64,000 bases of DNA from Holophagales bacterium UBA5704 (GCA_002420005.1 DIHE01000171.1:100112-164111); one strand, 5' to 3'. Counted from the stretch's first letter, positions 54,810 through 62,299 are shown. Notes: generated by a model not told the origin, from the sequence alone. A program made the numbers and translations.

Positions 54810-55106
54810 ATGGTCAGTGCCGTCATTCTGCTGATGGTGGAGAAGGACAAGGTCAACGAGGTGGCAGCGAAGCTGGTCGAGCTGCCGGGGATCACCGAGG
54901 TCTATTCGGTGGCCGGGCACTACGACCTGGTCGCCATCGTGCGCGTCAAAGACAACGACCAGATCGCCGAGGCGGTCACCAACCGGATGCTGCAGATCCA
55001 GGGCATCCAACGGTCGGAGACCCTGATCGCCTTCCGGGTCTTCTCGCGGTTCGATCTCGACGCGATGTTCTCGGTGGGCATGGAAGAACCGCTGACCGGG
55101 CGGTGA
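54810..55106 (+). CDS. stand-alone Lrp/AsnC ligand-binding (RAM) domain protein
   Basis: The product is 98 residues, with CCAGGAGG upstream of the ATG at 54810. It contains only the RAM/ACT-like domain of Lrp/AsnC regulators: AVILLMVEKDKVNEVAAKLV, VYSVAGHYDLVAIVRV, and IQGIQRSETLIAFRVFSRF. The N-terminal DNA-binding HTH is absent. Such proteins oligomerise and bind amino acids and may modulate full-length Lrp proteins. It is divergent from the M20 gene with 66 bases between the starts, which may mean shared regulation. Confidence 0.9.
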   Translation: MVSAVILLMVEKDKVNEVAAKLVELPGITEVYSVAGHYDLVAIVRVKDNDQIAEAVTNRMLQIQGIQRSETLIAFRVFSRFDLDAMFSVGMEEPLTGR

Positions 55107-55145
55107 CCCGGCGGGGCGCTCCTACGGCCGGCAGGTGCCAGGTGG

Positions 55146-55391
55146 ATGTGCGGTGAGCACGCCGAGCGCGAGGCGTTCCATCGGGAGAAGCGTGCCTTTC
55201 ACGGCCAGGAGCTGGCGGCCCTCACCCGCCGCCTGGACGAGGTGAACCGCCGCCACGGCCCCAAGCTCCGCACCCCGGTCATCCAGCGCCAGATCTCCGA
55301 CGTCCTGCGCCGCCTCACCCGCCAAGGCCGGCTGGAGCAGGTCCGGGTAGGGAAGGGGCGGTATGAGGCGCGGTTCGTGCGGGTGGAGTAA
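55146..55391 (+). CDS. small winged-helix-like protein of unknown function
   Basis: The product is 81 residues (MCGEHAEREAFHREKRAFHG ...). The N-terminal half is helical and charged; the C-terminal half (RTPVIQRQISDVLRRLTRQG then VRVGKGRYEARFVRVE) looks like a winged-helix end. No family is recognised. Its last 68 bases are duplicated at 56749-56825, so it or its 3' end has been copied. The start context (CCAGGTGG) is a fair Shine-Dalgarno. Confidence 0.55.
   Translation: MCGEHAEREAFHREKRAFHGQELAALTRRLDEVNRRHGPKLRTPVIQRQISDVLRRLTRQGRLEQVRVGKGRYEARFVRVE
55323..55390. repeat. flanking direct repeat, copy A (3' end of the small gene)
   Basis: Bases 55323-55390 match 56749-56825 with three substitutions and a 9-base duplication in copy B (GAGCAGGTG twice). 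The two copies flank a 1.36 kb segment holding the hairpin cluster, a small minus-strand gene, and the Phd-like and DUF3800 genes. Confidence 0.85.
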
Positions 55392-55421
55392 CGGCAACTG
55401 CGTGGCGAGCTACACCCTACG

Positions 55422-55520
55422 CCGGGCATCAATGCCCGGGCTATCAGCAGCGCCGTCTGAAGACGGCTTCAAGCCCCGTTCACGGGGCGCCGTTGAGAGC
55501 CCGGCGATTCATCGCCGGGC
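55422..55520. repeat. cluster of four perfect hairpins (REP-like)
   Basis: Four perfect inverted repeats occur within 99 bases, each with a 2-base loop. Stems and loops: 55422-55439 (8 bp, CA), 55452-55467 (7 bp, GA), 55473-55488 (7 bp, TC) and 55499-55520 (10 bp, TC). Each has a different stem sequence, all GC-rich (CCGGGCAT, GCCGTCT, GCCCCGT, GCCCGGCGAT). This resembles REP/BIME-type palindromic clusters. The last two overlap the 3' end of the minus-strand gene at 55480-55701. Confidence 0.85.
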
Positions 55521-55701
55521 GACCGGCGGCTTCGGGGGCGAGCACCAGCTTCTCAGGGTGCTCCTTTTGCAGCTCCATCAGGTAGGCCACCAGACGATAG
55601 GGGTTGTGACCAAAACGCTCCGAGAGCCGGTGCCGTACTTCCCGGATGGCGGCGATCTCTTCTTCACCCTCGTCGACGGAGATCCTGGCTTCCTGGTTCA
55701 T
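55480..55701 (-). CDS. small conserved-looking protein, possible antitoxin-like
   Basis: The product is 73 residues: MNQEARISVDEGEEEIAAIR then a helical core EVRHRLSERFGHNPYRLVAY LMELQKEH. The core has the look of a family of short proteins I have seen in Acidobacteriota, Chloroflexi and cyanobacteria, but no function is known to me. The C-terminus (APEAAGRPAMNRRALNGAP) overlaps the hairpin cluster and may be an extension created by it. No clear Shine-Dalgarno is present. It is on the opposite strand to the small genes around it. Confidence 0.55.
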   Translation of the reverse strand: MNQEARISVDEGEEEIAAIREVRHRLSERFGHNPYRLVAYLMELQKEHPEKLVLAPEAAGRPAMNRRALNGAP

Positions 55702-55831
55702 GGCTGTTCACCGAAGCGCGGTATCGTTATCCCGACATAGCCTTGAGGTTTCGACACACCAGGAGGATACTCCGCTTCCCGCGAGCCGCGCTACGGGCTG
55801 CCTGGTGCCGCGGGTAGGCGGGAGCTTCGGC

Positions 55832-55860
55832 TTGACAGGGATTGGCCGGGGGCGATATTT
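55832..55860 (+). promoter_or_regulatory. near-consensus promoter giving a leaderless transcript
   Basis: TTGACA (55832-55837), a 17-base spacer and ATATTT (55855-55860). The expected start site about seven bases downstream coincides with the ATG at 55868, so the transcript would be leaderless. The segment is AT-rich against a GC-rich background. Confidence 0.65.
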
Positions 55861-55867
55861 TGTTGAC

Positions 55868-56002
55868 ATGCGTGCTGCGAGGTTGGGAGAAATGGCCAGT
55901 CGCCTTGCCGAGGGGGAGGCGGTCCTGGTGACGGATCGCGATTGCGTTTTGTTCGTTCCGGCAACCCTCCATCGCGGCGGTGCCGACCGTGGCCACGCTT
56001 GA
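55868..56002 (+). CDS. short Phd-like antitoxin-type ORF overlapping the DUF3800 gene
   Basis: The product is 44 residues: MRAARLGEMASRLAEGEAVL then VTDRDCVLFVPATLHRGG. The pattern helix-GE-VLVTDRD-hydrophobic strand is that of the DNA-binding part of Phd/YefM antitoxins, but it is shorter and ends without the toxin-binding tail. The ATG sits at the predicted transcription start. The last 23 bases overlap the GTG start of the DUF3800 gene in another frame. It could be a coupling leader or a truncated antitoxin. Confidence 0.5.
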   Translation: MRAARLGEMASRLAEGEAVLVTDRDCVLFVPATLHRGGADRGHA

Positions 56003-56639
56003 TGTCTTCATCGACGAGTCGGGCACTTTTGACTTCACGCCCAATGGATCACGGTACTTCATCCTGACTGCCGTGACGACCATCGGCTGCGAGACCGTGT
56101 TTTCCGAGTTCTTCGAGTTGAAACATGCCATCGGGTGCGAGGAGCTCCACGCGACCGAGGACGAACAGAGCACCAGAAACCAGATGTACGACTTCCTGGA
56201 GCGGCACTGCAACCATGGCTGCTTCAGGATTGACAGCGTCATCGCCCAAAAGAACAAGGTCCACCCAAGGCTTCGCGAGGACGCCGTCTTCTATGCCAAA
56301 CTTTTGCGGGTCTTGTTGCGGCTGGTCTTCCGGCATCGTGCCATGGATGGCATCGACCGGATCAATGTCTGGGCGGCCCGGATTGGGACGAAGCGGAAAA
56401 AGGCCGTCTTTGAGAAAGCCATCAAGATGTACCTCGTCAATACCCTCGACAGGGGCATCCCTTACAGGCTTCTCATCCACAGTGCAGCATCGCATCCGTT
56501 GCTCCAGGTGGCGGACTATTGTTGCTGGGCTGTTGCAAAGAAGTGGAAGGATCGAGAGCTGCGGCCCTATCAGAAGATCAGGAGCGCCTTAAGGGCGGAG
56601 CTTGATGTGTTTCGGAGAGGGAAAGCGGAGTACTACTAA
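55980..56639 (+). CDS. DUF3800-domain protein
   Basis: The product is 219 residues from a GTG at 55980, the earliest start that keeps the N-terminal domain strand. Hallmarks are LDVFIDESGTFDF (Asp12-Glu13-Ser14), RNQMYDFLERHC, DSVIAQKNK, and LLQVADYCCWAVAKKW (Asp near residue 178). The family has an RNase H-like fold with these acidic residues at the putative metal site, and is common in genomic islands with defence genes; its substrate is unknown. It is translated from a message that first crosses the Phd-like ORF. Flanking repeats suggest insertion. Confidence 0.88.
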   Translation: MPTVATLDVFIDESGTFDFTPNGSRYFILTAVTTIGCETVFSEFFELKHAIGCEELHATEDEQSTRNQMYDFLERHCNHGCFRIDSVIAQKNKVHPRLREDAVFYAKLLRVLLRLVFRHRAMDGIDRINVWAARIGTKRKKAVFEKAIKMYLVNTLDRGIPYRLLIHSAASHPLLQVADYCCWAVAKKWKDRELRPYQKIRSALRAELDVFRRGKAEYY

Positions 56640-56748
56640 AAAACGACCCACTCGCCTATCCGACCCGAAGGCCGGAAGTGCCCGGGGGCACTTGTCGGTA
56701 AGTGGGTACCTTTTCGGTCACAGTATACGGGCGCCTCGCCTCTCCCGT

Positions 56749-56826
56749 CAAGGCCGGCTGGAGCAGGTGGAGCAGGTCCGGGTGGGGAAGGGGCGGTCTG
56801 AGGCGCGGTTTGTGCGGGTGGAGTAG
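56749..56826 (+). pseudogene. duplicated 3' fragment of the small winged-helix-like gene (copy B)
   Basis: The fragment reads QGRLEQVEQVRVGKGRSEAR ending FVRVE then TAG, against QGRLEQVRVGKGRYEARFVRVE then TAA in the gene at 55146-55391. An extra in-frame 9 bases duplicate EQV. The 5' two thirds are missing, so it is a non-functional copy. It lies in the 284-base gap between DUF3800 and the NACHT gene, which otherwise holds only the dispersed repeat and a terminator. Confidence 0.8.
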
Positions 56827-56844
56827 CCCCCCACCGCTCCGCCT

Positions 56845-56872
56845 GCGCCCCCTGGGAGCGCTGGCGTCTCGC
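56845..56872. repeat. dispersed 28-bp repeat, copy 2
   Basis: Identical to 28399-28426 over 28 bases. It is intergenic, between duplicated fragment B and the terminator of the KAP-NACHT operon. Confidence 0.75.
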
Positions 56873-56880
56873 CGGCATTC

Positions 56881-56902
56881 AAGACAAATGGGCCGAAGGC
56901 CC
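56881..56902 (-). terminator. possible terminator of the KAP-NACHT operon
   Basis: On the minus strand GGGCC-TTC-GGCCC forms a 5-bp hairpin, followed by ATTTGTCTT. It is about 20 bases after the NACHT stop codon. Several stop codons in all frames lie between (56902-56925). The T-tract is weak, so confidence is moderate. Confidence 0.45.
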
Positions 56903-56923
56903 GGTCTAACTTAGCTAACTAAG

Positions 56924-59878
56924 CTAGCGCCTCAGAGCTGTCCGTTCCAATAGCACCAGCGTCGCTTCGAAGAGCTCCGCAATCCCCTCCGCATCGGTGG
57001 GCAGATTCTCCCACTCGCAGCTCAGGGCCTCCTCCATGGAGGGGATCGGAGAAAAGGGCGAAGCGAGAACCTCCACCCACTCCTCCCGGGCCTGGTCCGC
57101 GAACGGAGCCCCCTGCAAGGAAGCAGTGACTGCCTCCGGCGTGCGGAAGGTCTCGAGAGCCGCGAGCATCTCAGAACGCGAAAGCTGACGGGGGGCTTTC
57201 TGCAGCCAGCCGAGGGACACACTTCGAATGGCTGCTTGGAACAGGGCGAGGGCTTGGAGCTGAATAGAGCGGTCTCGATAGAAACTGTTTTTTCTTCGAT
57301 CCAGAGCCAGAATGAGCCGCTCGAGATCTCGGGCCTGATCTCGACCCAGGTCGCGATCCAAATCCCGAGCCCGAGATAGGTCCAGATCTATATCCCGATC
57401 CCGATCTAGATTGAGAGCCAGAGCCAGAGCACGAGCCCGATCCTGGCCCAGACCCGGATCCCAATCCCGCTCGCTAGATCGAGCCCTATCCCGAGCCCTA
57501 TCCCGAGCCCTATCCCGAGCTCGATCACGAGCCCGAGTCCGAGCCAGATCCCGAGCCCGAGCCCGAGCCAGATTCCAATCTCGATCCCGGTCCCACGTCC
57601 AGGCCCAAGTCAGATTGCGTTCTTGGCGTTGCTTGTGGCTGACCAAAAAGCTCACCGCCCATCCTTGTTCAATCCAGACGATCTGATTTCGCCGCTCGCT
57701 TCTCCAGCGTAAATCCTTTACCTGTGGGTTGGCGCGAGAGAAGTACGAACTCATCCGCAGGGCGAAGTACTCATCCTGAAGCCACCAAAGCAGAGGAGTC
57801 TGTTCTGCCAGGCTCCGGAGCAGGAGGTCGCCCGCGAAAGACCAAGTGTCAAGGCTGAAATGAATCTTCGTCGGCTGCAACTGGCCGGGCTCCGGGCGGT
57901 GAAAGAGCTTGACCCGGCGCGGAAGGGCGGCCAGCGCTGACTCCTCTTCCCCCCGGGAAAGGAAGTCACCGAGAAGTGGGGTGACTAGTAACCGAGCGGC
58001 CACGGAATCGATGTCTTCCACCGTGTGGAAACGGGACCAAGATGTTCTCGCTGCTGGACCGTTGGTCTCCGTGGGGCCGAGCGGATCAAGGATGTCTCTT
58101 GTCGCCGACGGCCGTTCGAGAGCAGTGAGAGCTGGCAGCACCAAGTCCCTGAGCGCCGCTAGAGACGATTCTCCTTCTTCGAGAGCTGTATAGACAGCCT
58201 GCCAGGCCTGGTTGAGGACTGGGTGGTTTGCCGGGAAGAGCAGCACGGAGTCCAAGTTGGCGTCGTCGCGGCGGATTGCCCAGAAGGCGAGCCAGACCAG
58301 GACCCAGGCGCGGCGCTCGTCCGCAGTGAAGCGGATCTCCTCTCCGCTTAGAATTTGAGCGAGGAACGCGAGATGTGCCGCCTCGTTCAAATCGAGCCGC
58401 GCGAGGACTGGCCCGTGCCCTTTTCCGCCGCTGCGGTTCGCGTCGATGGCCAAAACGAGCACGCCGACCTCCAGCCACCCGGGAACCCCCAGCCGCGGAA
58501 AGAGGATGCGTTCGAGACCCGCGGCCTTGTCGCTCCCGGCGGTGGCCCGATTCAGGATGAACAGGGCGGTCAGATACTCCTGAAAGCTGAGATGCCCGAA
58601 CTGGTATTGGTTCTCGCGTGCCTCCACCAGCAGGCCGGTTCTCGCCACGAAATAGCTCGCTAGCTGGGAAAAGTGCTCAGGCCGGATTGTGCGAAAGCGC
58701 TCGGCGCTGGCCTCGACTGCCATGCGGACCGCGTCTTCCAACTGCTCGCGGTTCCACAGAAACCGGCGGTCGGCGGCCCGCTCGCCAGCCAGCTTTTCCT
58801 CGTTAGTGGCACCCACATGAGCACGGGAGGCAACGGCGGAGAGAACTTCGATCTTCTCCTGCCGGTCCCAGATGGGCAGCTCGCCCGCTTGCTCGGCGCG
58901 GTTGAGAACGCCCGTGTGACGGTCGAGCATCTCGATGTAGGCCTCGACGAGCTGCTCATAGAGGGCGGCGCGCGTATAGGGGAGCTCACCGCGCGTTCCG
59001 TGGACGAAGGCGAGGCTGGCGAGGTAGGCGGGGCGCCGGGCCAGGGGGAGGAGGCGCCCAGCTTGTTCGGAGCTGGTGAGGCGGGCGACTAGGCTTGCCA
59101 CGGTGCTCTGGCGCTGGTCGCTGCGCAAGGGACGCAGCTCGAACCAGCGGGTGAGGTAGGTGCGGATCTGCTCGTGAGAGAAAGGGGCGACGTAGAGGAG
59201 GGTCCGGGCCGCCGGGAGATCGGCCTCTCTCAAACCTTCGAAGCCGGAGGGGCGAGCGGTGACGAGGACGAGGTTCTTAAACGACCACTGGTGTTCCCGT
59301 AGCCAAGCGGTGACCCGCTTGCGCCGTTCGAGGGTGCCGACCTCGTCGAGACCGTCGAGCAAGAAGACGCCCTGCCCGGCATCCAGGAAGGCCCGGAGCG
59401 ACTCGGGCTCAACGTCCGGCGCCTCCTCCTTCGCGCGCTCGATCCACCAATCGACCAGACCCGTCAAGGACGTCAGCTGATCCAGGGGGGCTTCCCGCAG
59501 CCGGATCGGAAAGGGGACGTATCCGCGGAAGTGACGGTTGAGGTCGTCACCGATCTCTCCGGCGAAGCTGTCCACGACGGCGGAGACGAGCGTGGTCTTG
59601 CCGCTCCCCGCTTCCCCGGAAATCAGGAAAACGCGGCCCGGTTCTGCCGAGCGCAGCAGCTCCGGGAGCAGGGCGCCGCCGCGGTGGAGCCGCTTTTCGG
59701 GCTCGTGCTCCTCAATCTTCTCTTTGGTCAGCACCAGGGGGACGTAGATCTTCCGAAGGAGGATCGGCTCGTCGTCCGAAGTGAGCCCGGCCAGCGAGAC
59801 CGTTGAGAAGTACTTGGTGAGCCAGGCGCGGTAGAGTCCGCGGCTCTGCAACATCAGGCCGGTGGGAGAGAAGGCCAC
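56924..59878 (-). CDS. NACHT-type STAND NTPase with an Arg-Asp/Ala-Arg low-complexity tract
   Basis: The product is 984 residues from a GTG at 59878, with GGGAG eight bases upstream overlapping the KAP stop codon. An N-terminal segment (YRAWLTKYFSTVSLAGLTSD ... IYVPLVLT) precedes the NACHT domain: Walker A ISGEAGSGKTTL (88-97), Walker B FLLDGLDEV (172-180) and VTARPSGFEG. Helical STAND region follows (YQFGHLSFQEYLTALFILNR). At about residues 750-860 lies WDRDRDWNLARARARDLAR and then repeated RARD/DRD units, unusual in an otherwise ordinary protein. No known effector domain is recognised at either end. NACHT proteins of this type are bacterial NLR-like sensors with antiphage function in known cases; that function here is inference. 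Confidence 0.9.
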   Translation of the reverse strand: MAFSPTGLMLQSRGLYRAWLTKYFSTVSLAGLTSDDEPILLRKIYVPLVLTKEKIEEHEPEKRLHRGGALLPELLRSAEPGRVFLISGEAGSGKTTLVSAVVDSFAGEIGDDLNRHFRGYVPFPIRLREAPLDQLTSLTGLVDWWIERAKEEAPDVEPESLRAFLDAGQGVFLLDGLDEVGTLERRKRVTAWLREHQWSFKNLVLVTARPSGFEGLREADLPAARTLLYVAPFSHEQIRTYLTRWFELRPLRSDQRQSTVASLVARLTSSEQAGRLLPLARRPAYLASLAFVHGTRGELPYTRAALYEQLVEAYIEMLDRHTGVLNRAEQAGELPIWDRQEKIEVLSAVASRAHVGATNEEKLAGERAADRRFLWNREQLEDAVRMAVEASAERFRTIRPEHFSQLASYFVARTGLLVEARENQYQFGHLSFQEYLTALFILNRATAGSDKAAGLERILFPRLGVPGWLEVGVLVLAIDANRSGGKGHGPVLARLDLNEAAHLAFLAQILSGEEIRFTADERRAWVLVWLAFWAIRRDDANLDSVLLFPANHPVLNQAWQAVYTALEEGESSLAALRDLVLPALTALERPSATRDILDPLGPTETNGPAARTSWSRFHTVEDIDSVAARLLVTPLLGDFLSRGEEESALAALPRRVKLFHRPEPGQLQPTKIHFSLDTWSFAGDLLLRSLAEQTPLLWWLQDEYFALRMSSYFSRANPQVKDLRWRSERRNQIVWIEQGWAVSFLVSHKQRQERNLTWAWTWDRDRDWNLARARARDLARTRARDRARDRARDRARDRARSSERDWDPGLGQDRARALALALNLDRDRDIDLDLSRARDLDRDLGRDQARDLERLILALDRRKNSFYRDRSIQLQALALFQAAIRSVSLGWLQKAPRQLSRSEMLAALETFRTPEAVTASLQGAPFADQAREEWVEVLASPFSPIPSMEEALSCEWENLPTDAEGIAELFEATLVLLERTALRR
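57336..57610. repeat. hexanucleotide-like coding repeat in the NACHT gene
   Basis: The plus strand shows a degenerate 6-base period (GAGCCC, ATCCCG, CGAGAT) over about 275 bases. Three near-identical 12-mers (CCCTATCCCGAG) lie at 57480-57520. It encodes the RD/AR tract. The period is a multiple of three, so copy-number changes keep the reading frame. Confidence 0.85.
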
Positions 59879-59881
59879 GGC

Positions 59882-61429
59882 TCAGCTCCCTGGGGCTTCG
59901 GAGCAAGCCCGTTGGACGATCTGTGTGATGCGCTGCACCAGCTCGGCACCGGGCATGTTTCGGTAGGTCGCCCACAGCTCGAGAAAGGCGCGGTCCCCCT
60001 TGTGCCGGTCGAGCCGCTGGATCAGCTCCGACACGATGGTGTCGCCGCCTTCGCGGGAGGGCTCTTCCCCGGGCAGGAATGCGAACTCGAAGGCGTGCCG
60101 GAACGTCTGCCGGAAGAAGAGGAGGACCGGCGAAGCGTCAGGGGGGAGGGGGCGATCTTCATTCAATGCCTTGTTGAGCAGATCGATGTTCTCCGGATCA
60201 TAGGAGAGCAGCCGGAACGCGGCGGGGTGGTTCGTCTGGAGGTAGGTGATCAGGAGGAAGAGGACGAAGTCCTCGGTGGTGCCGCGGGCGACGTTCCAGT
60301 TCACCGCCAGGGTGCTCACGAAGTTCTTGAGCTTGCGCGGGTTGGGCTCGATGAGCCGGCCGATGGTCTCGGCGGTCGCCGGGATGTCGATTTCCTTGGA
60401 GTGGAAGCCGGCGTGTTCGAGGAGCGTCGTGACGAACGCGCTGTGGTTCCGAGGCACCGGCACATGCAGCGTCGCCTGGAACAGCTTCTCCAGATACTCG
60501 TGCGCCTCTTCGCCCTTGTGGGAGAGCACGTTCGCCACCGCCCGCCGGGCGGCGGCGCCGTCCATGCCGACGACGAAGACGCAGTAGCGGGTCTGGAGGT
60601 AGAGCTTGATGGCTTCGAGGAGCTTGACGGTCTGCTGCTCGGAGCAGCGGTCGAGGTCGTCGATGAAGATGACGAGGCGGCGCAGGGCGACTTGGGTGAC
60701 GTTGTCCTTGCTGAAGGGAGCTTGCTCCTCCTCTTCGACGGAAGGGGCGAGGAGACTTTTGACCGCCAGCTCGAACATCAGGTTGAGCCGCTGGGCGTCA
60801 TGGACCTCGTCAAAATCACGCCGCCGCTGACCTTCGACGGCATTCAGAAGACGGTTCGGAATCTGGCCGACGCTCGTCCCGAGGCCTTGCAAGAGGGAGA
60901 AGGTATCGACGAGGTCCCCGAGAATCGACAGGCCGGCGTGGACACCGGTGCGGACCAGCTTGCCGGCGAAGCGCCCGAACTGTTCCAGGTACGAGAACTG
61001 AGTCCGCAGCTCCTGCAGCAAGGCCACCAAGGGCATGTCGGTTTCCTTGTGCTGCCAGGGGTTGAACCAGATCGGGACGATGCGAGGGTCCGGCATGGTG
61101 CCGAGGTCGTCGGCATTGAGGCATTGCCCGGCGAGAGTCTGCTGGTTGAACGAATCCGCCTTCGCGGAGAGAACCAGCCAGCGCCCTTCCAGCCAGCCCG
61201 GCAGCTCGCGGATGGTCTTCGAGGACGTCTTGAGCGTCGTCCCCAGAGGCTCTCCTCCCAGCCGGGCCATGGCGTACCGCATCAGGCTGGTCTTGCCCGA
61301 GCCCCATTTGCCTTGGACGCAGATGGCATAGGGGGGCTGGCAGGTGAGGATCAGCCGGGCGAGCTCCTCGCCGGCACCCTGCATGCCGAGGTCTTCGAGG
61401 TGGAGGGTCCAGTGGTCGTTGCCAGCCAT
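59882..61429 (-). CDS. KAP-family P-loop NTPase, first gene of the NACHT operon
   Basis: The product is 515 residues. Walker A GKWGSGKTSL (40-49), the KAP motif VPIWFNPWQHKE, and Walker B LVIFIDDLDRC (252-262) define the KAP family. The region after Walker A holds a hydrophobic stretch (FGRFAGKLVRTGVHAGLSIL) that could touch the membrane; a clear transmembrane pair was not seen. The stop lies three bases before the GTG of the NACHT gene, so the two are co-translated. KAP NTPases occur in several antiphage and membrane-linked systems. A cooperating sensor or scaffold role is inferred. Confidence 0.9.
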   Translation of the reverse strand: MAGNDHWTLHLEDLGMQGAGEELARLILTCQPPYAICVQGKWGSGKTSLMRYAMARLGGEPLGTTLKTSSKTIRELPGWLEGRWLVLSAKADSFNQQTLAGQCLNADDLGTMPDPRIVPIWFNPWQHKETDMPLVALLQELRTQFSYLEQFGRFAGKLVRTGVHAGLSILGDLVDTFSLLQGLGTSVGQIPNRLLNAVEGQRRRDFDEVHDAQRLNLMFELAVKSLLAPSVEEEEQAPFSKDNVTQVALRRLVIFIDDLDRCSEQQTVKLLEAIKLYLQTRYCVFVVGMDGAAARRAVANVLSHKGEEAHEYLEKLFQATLHVPVPRNHSAFVTTLLEHAGFHSKEIDIPATAETIGRLIEPNPRKLKNFVSTLAVNWNVARGTTEDFVLFLLITYLQTNHPAAFRLLSYDPENIDLLNKALNEDRPLPPDASPVLLFFRQTFRHAFEFAFLPGEEPSREGGDTIVSELIQRLDRHKGDRAFLELWATYRNMPGAELVQRITQIVQRACSEAPGS

Positions 61430-61512
61430 GGGTTCGCTGGAATTCTATACCGGGCGGGGTGGTGGATGGGTGGCAGGCCTTGTTCCGGGGCGCCGGTGGT
61501 AAACTGGGCGAC

Positions 61513-61770
61513 GTGAGAGACCGAAAGTTGGCCGCCCACCTGGACTTCCTGGTCGCGGAACGTGGCGAAGATGAAGCCACCGTTCTGGCTGCGGCTCTGC
61601 GTGCCGGGGTTGAGGCTCTCTACCGGGAGGCACTCACGGAAGGATTCTTGTTCGGCAGGATTCCCCGCGAGAGATTCCTGCTCGAAGTGGGCCCCGAGGT
61701 GCTCGCCGAGGTCGAGTTTCAACGCGATGCGCTGAGGCGCGATGTGGAGTGGGGCCTTCGGGGTGCCTGA
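61513..61770 (+). CDS. antitoxin partner of the PIN-domain toxin
   Basis: The product is 85 residues from a GTG at 61513 (VRDRKLAAHLDFLVAERGED); an in-frame ATG at 61459 is possible. The core ATVLAAALRAGVEALYREAL and GPEVLAEVEFQRDALRRDVEWG is helical and has the pattern of antitoxins encoded just before VapC-like PIN toxins. TAAACT at 61500-61505 is close to the GTG, so the message may be leaderless. It is divergent from the KAP gene and overlaps the toxin gene. Confidence 0.75.
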   Translation: MRDRKLAAHLDFLVAERGEDEATVLAAALRAGVEALYREALTEGFLFGRIPRERFLLEVGPEVLAEVEFQRDALRRDVEWGLRGA

Positions 61771-62269
61771 GCCCGTCTCGGACACGGGTCCTGTTCTCCA
61801 CCTTCGCGAGATCGGCAAGCTCCCCCTTCTCGCAGCGTTCTCCCCTTTGTCGGTCCCGGATCTGGTTCTCTCCGAGCTGCGCTTCTACGGGATTCAACCT
61901 GCCGAGCTGCTGACGGCAGGGCTCGAGCTCTCTGTCATCCCCGTCGCCGAGCCTGTGTGGAGAGACATCCTTCGCGCCCCCGGCTTTGCTCAGATCCAAC
62001 CCGCCGATGCGCAGGTCTTCGCCGTGGCACAACTGGGCTCCTTCCAGGGGCTCGTCTTGACCGATGACCTTACCCTGCGCAGGCTTCTCGAACGCGAGGG
62101 GGCCACGGTGGTGGGTTCCATCGGCGTGCTGATCCGGGCGTACCGCGACGGCAGGTTGACGCGGAACCTCCTCGAGGGATGCGTTGAGAATCTCTTGGAG
62201 AACAGTACTCTGCACCTCAGCCGCTCCTTCCGGGCCTACGTCCTCCAGCTCGTTGCGGAGCTGCCCTGA
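61742..62269 (+). CDS. VapC/DUF3368-like PIN-domain toxin
   Basis: The product is 175 residues from the ATG at 61742; a GTG at 61763 is an alternative. PIN-domain acids are Asp14 (VSDTGP), Glu45 (LSELR), Asp89 (IQPADA) and Asp108 (LTDD), and the segment VVGSIGVLIRAYRDG is typical of the DUF3368 group. Such proteins are ribonucleases neutralised by the upstream antitoxin. It overlaps the antitoxin by 29 bases, or 8 with the alternative start. The pair sits next to the KAP-NACHT operon on the other strand. Confidence 0.8.
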   Translation: MWSGAFGVPEPVSDTGPVLHLREIGKLPLLAAFSPLSVPDLVLSELRFYGIQPAELLTAGLELSVIPVAEPVWRDILRAPGFAQIQPADAQVFAVAQLGSFQGLVLTDDLTLRRLLEREGATVVGSIGVLIRAYRDGRLTRNLLEGCVENLLENSTLHLSRSFRAYVLQLVAELP

Positions 62270-62278
62270 TGAGGGTCA

Positions 62279-62299
62279 GGGCAACCACAAGGGTTGCCC
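62279..62299. repeat. REP-like hairpin between convergent genes
   Basis: GGGCAACC, loop ACAAG, GGTTGCCC: an 8-bp perfect stem. It fills the 30-base gap between the PIN toxin and LPG_synthase_TM genes and may act as a bidirectional terminator. Similar GGGYRACC-ACAAG hairpins are widely dispersed in GC-rich bacteria. Confidence 0.65.

Noticed and set aside
55422..55520. CRISPR-like array
   Set aside because: The hairpins differ in sequence and have no spacers of constant length; no cas genes are present.
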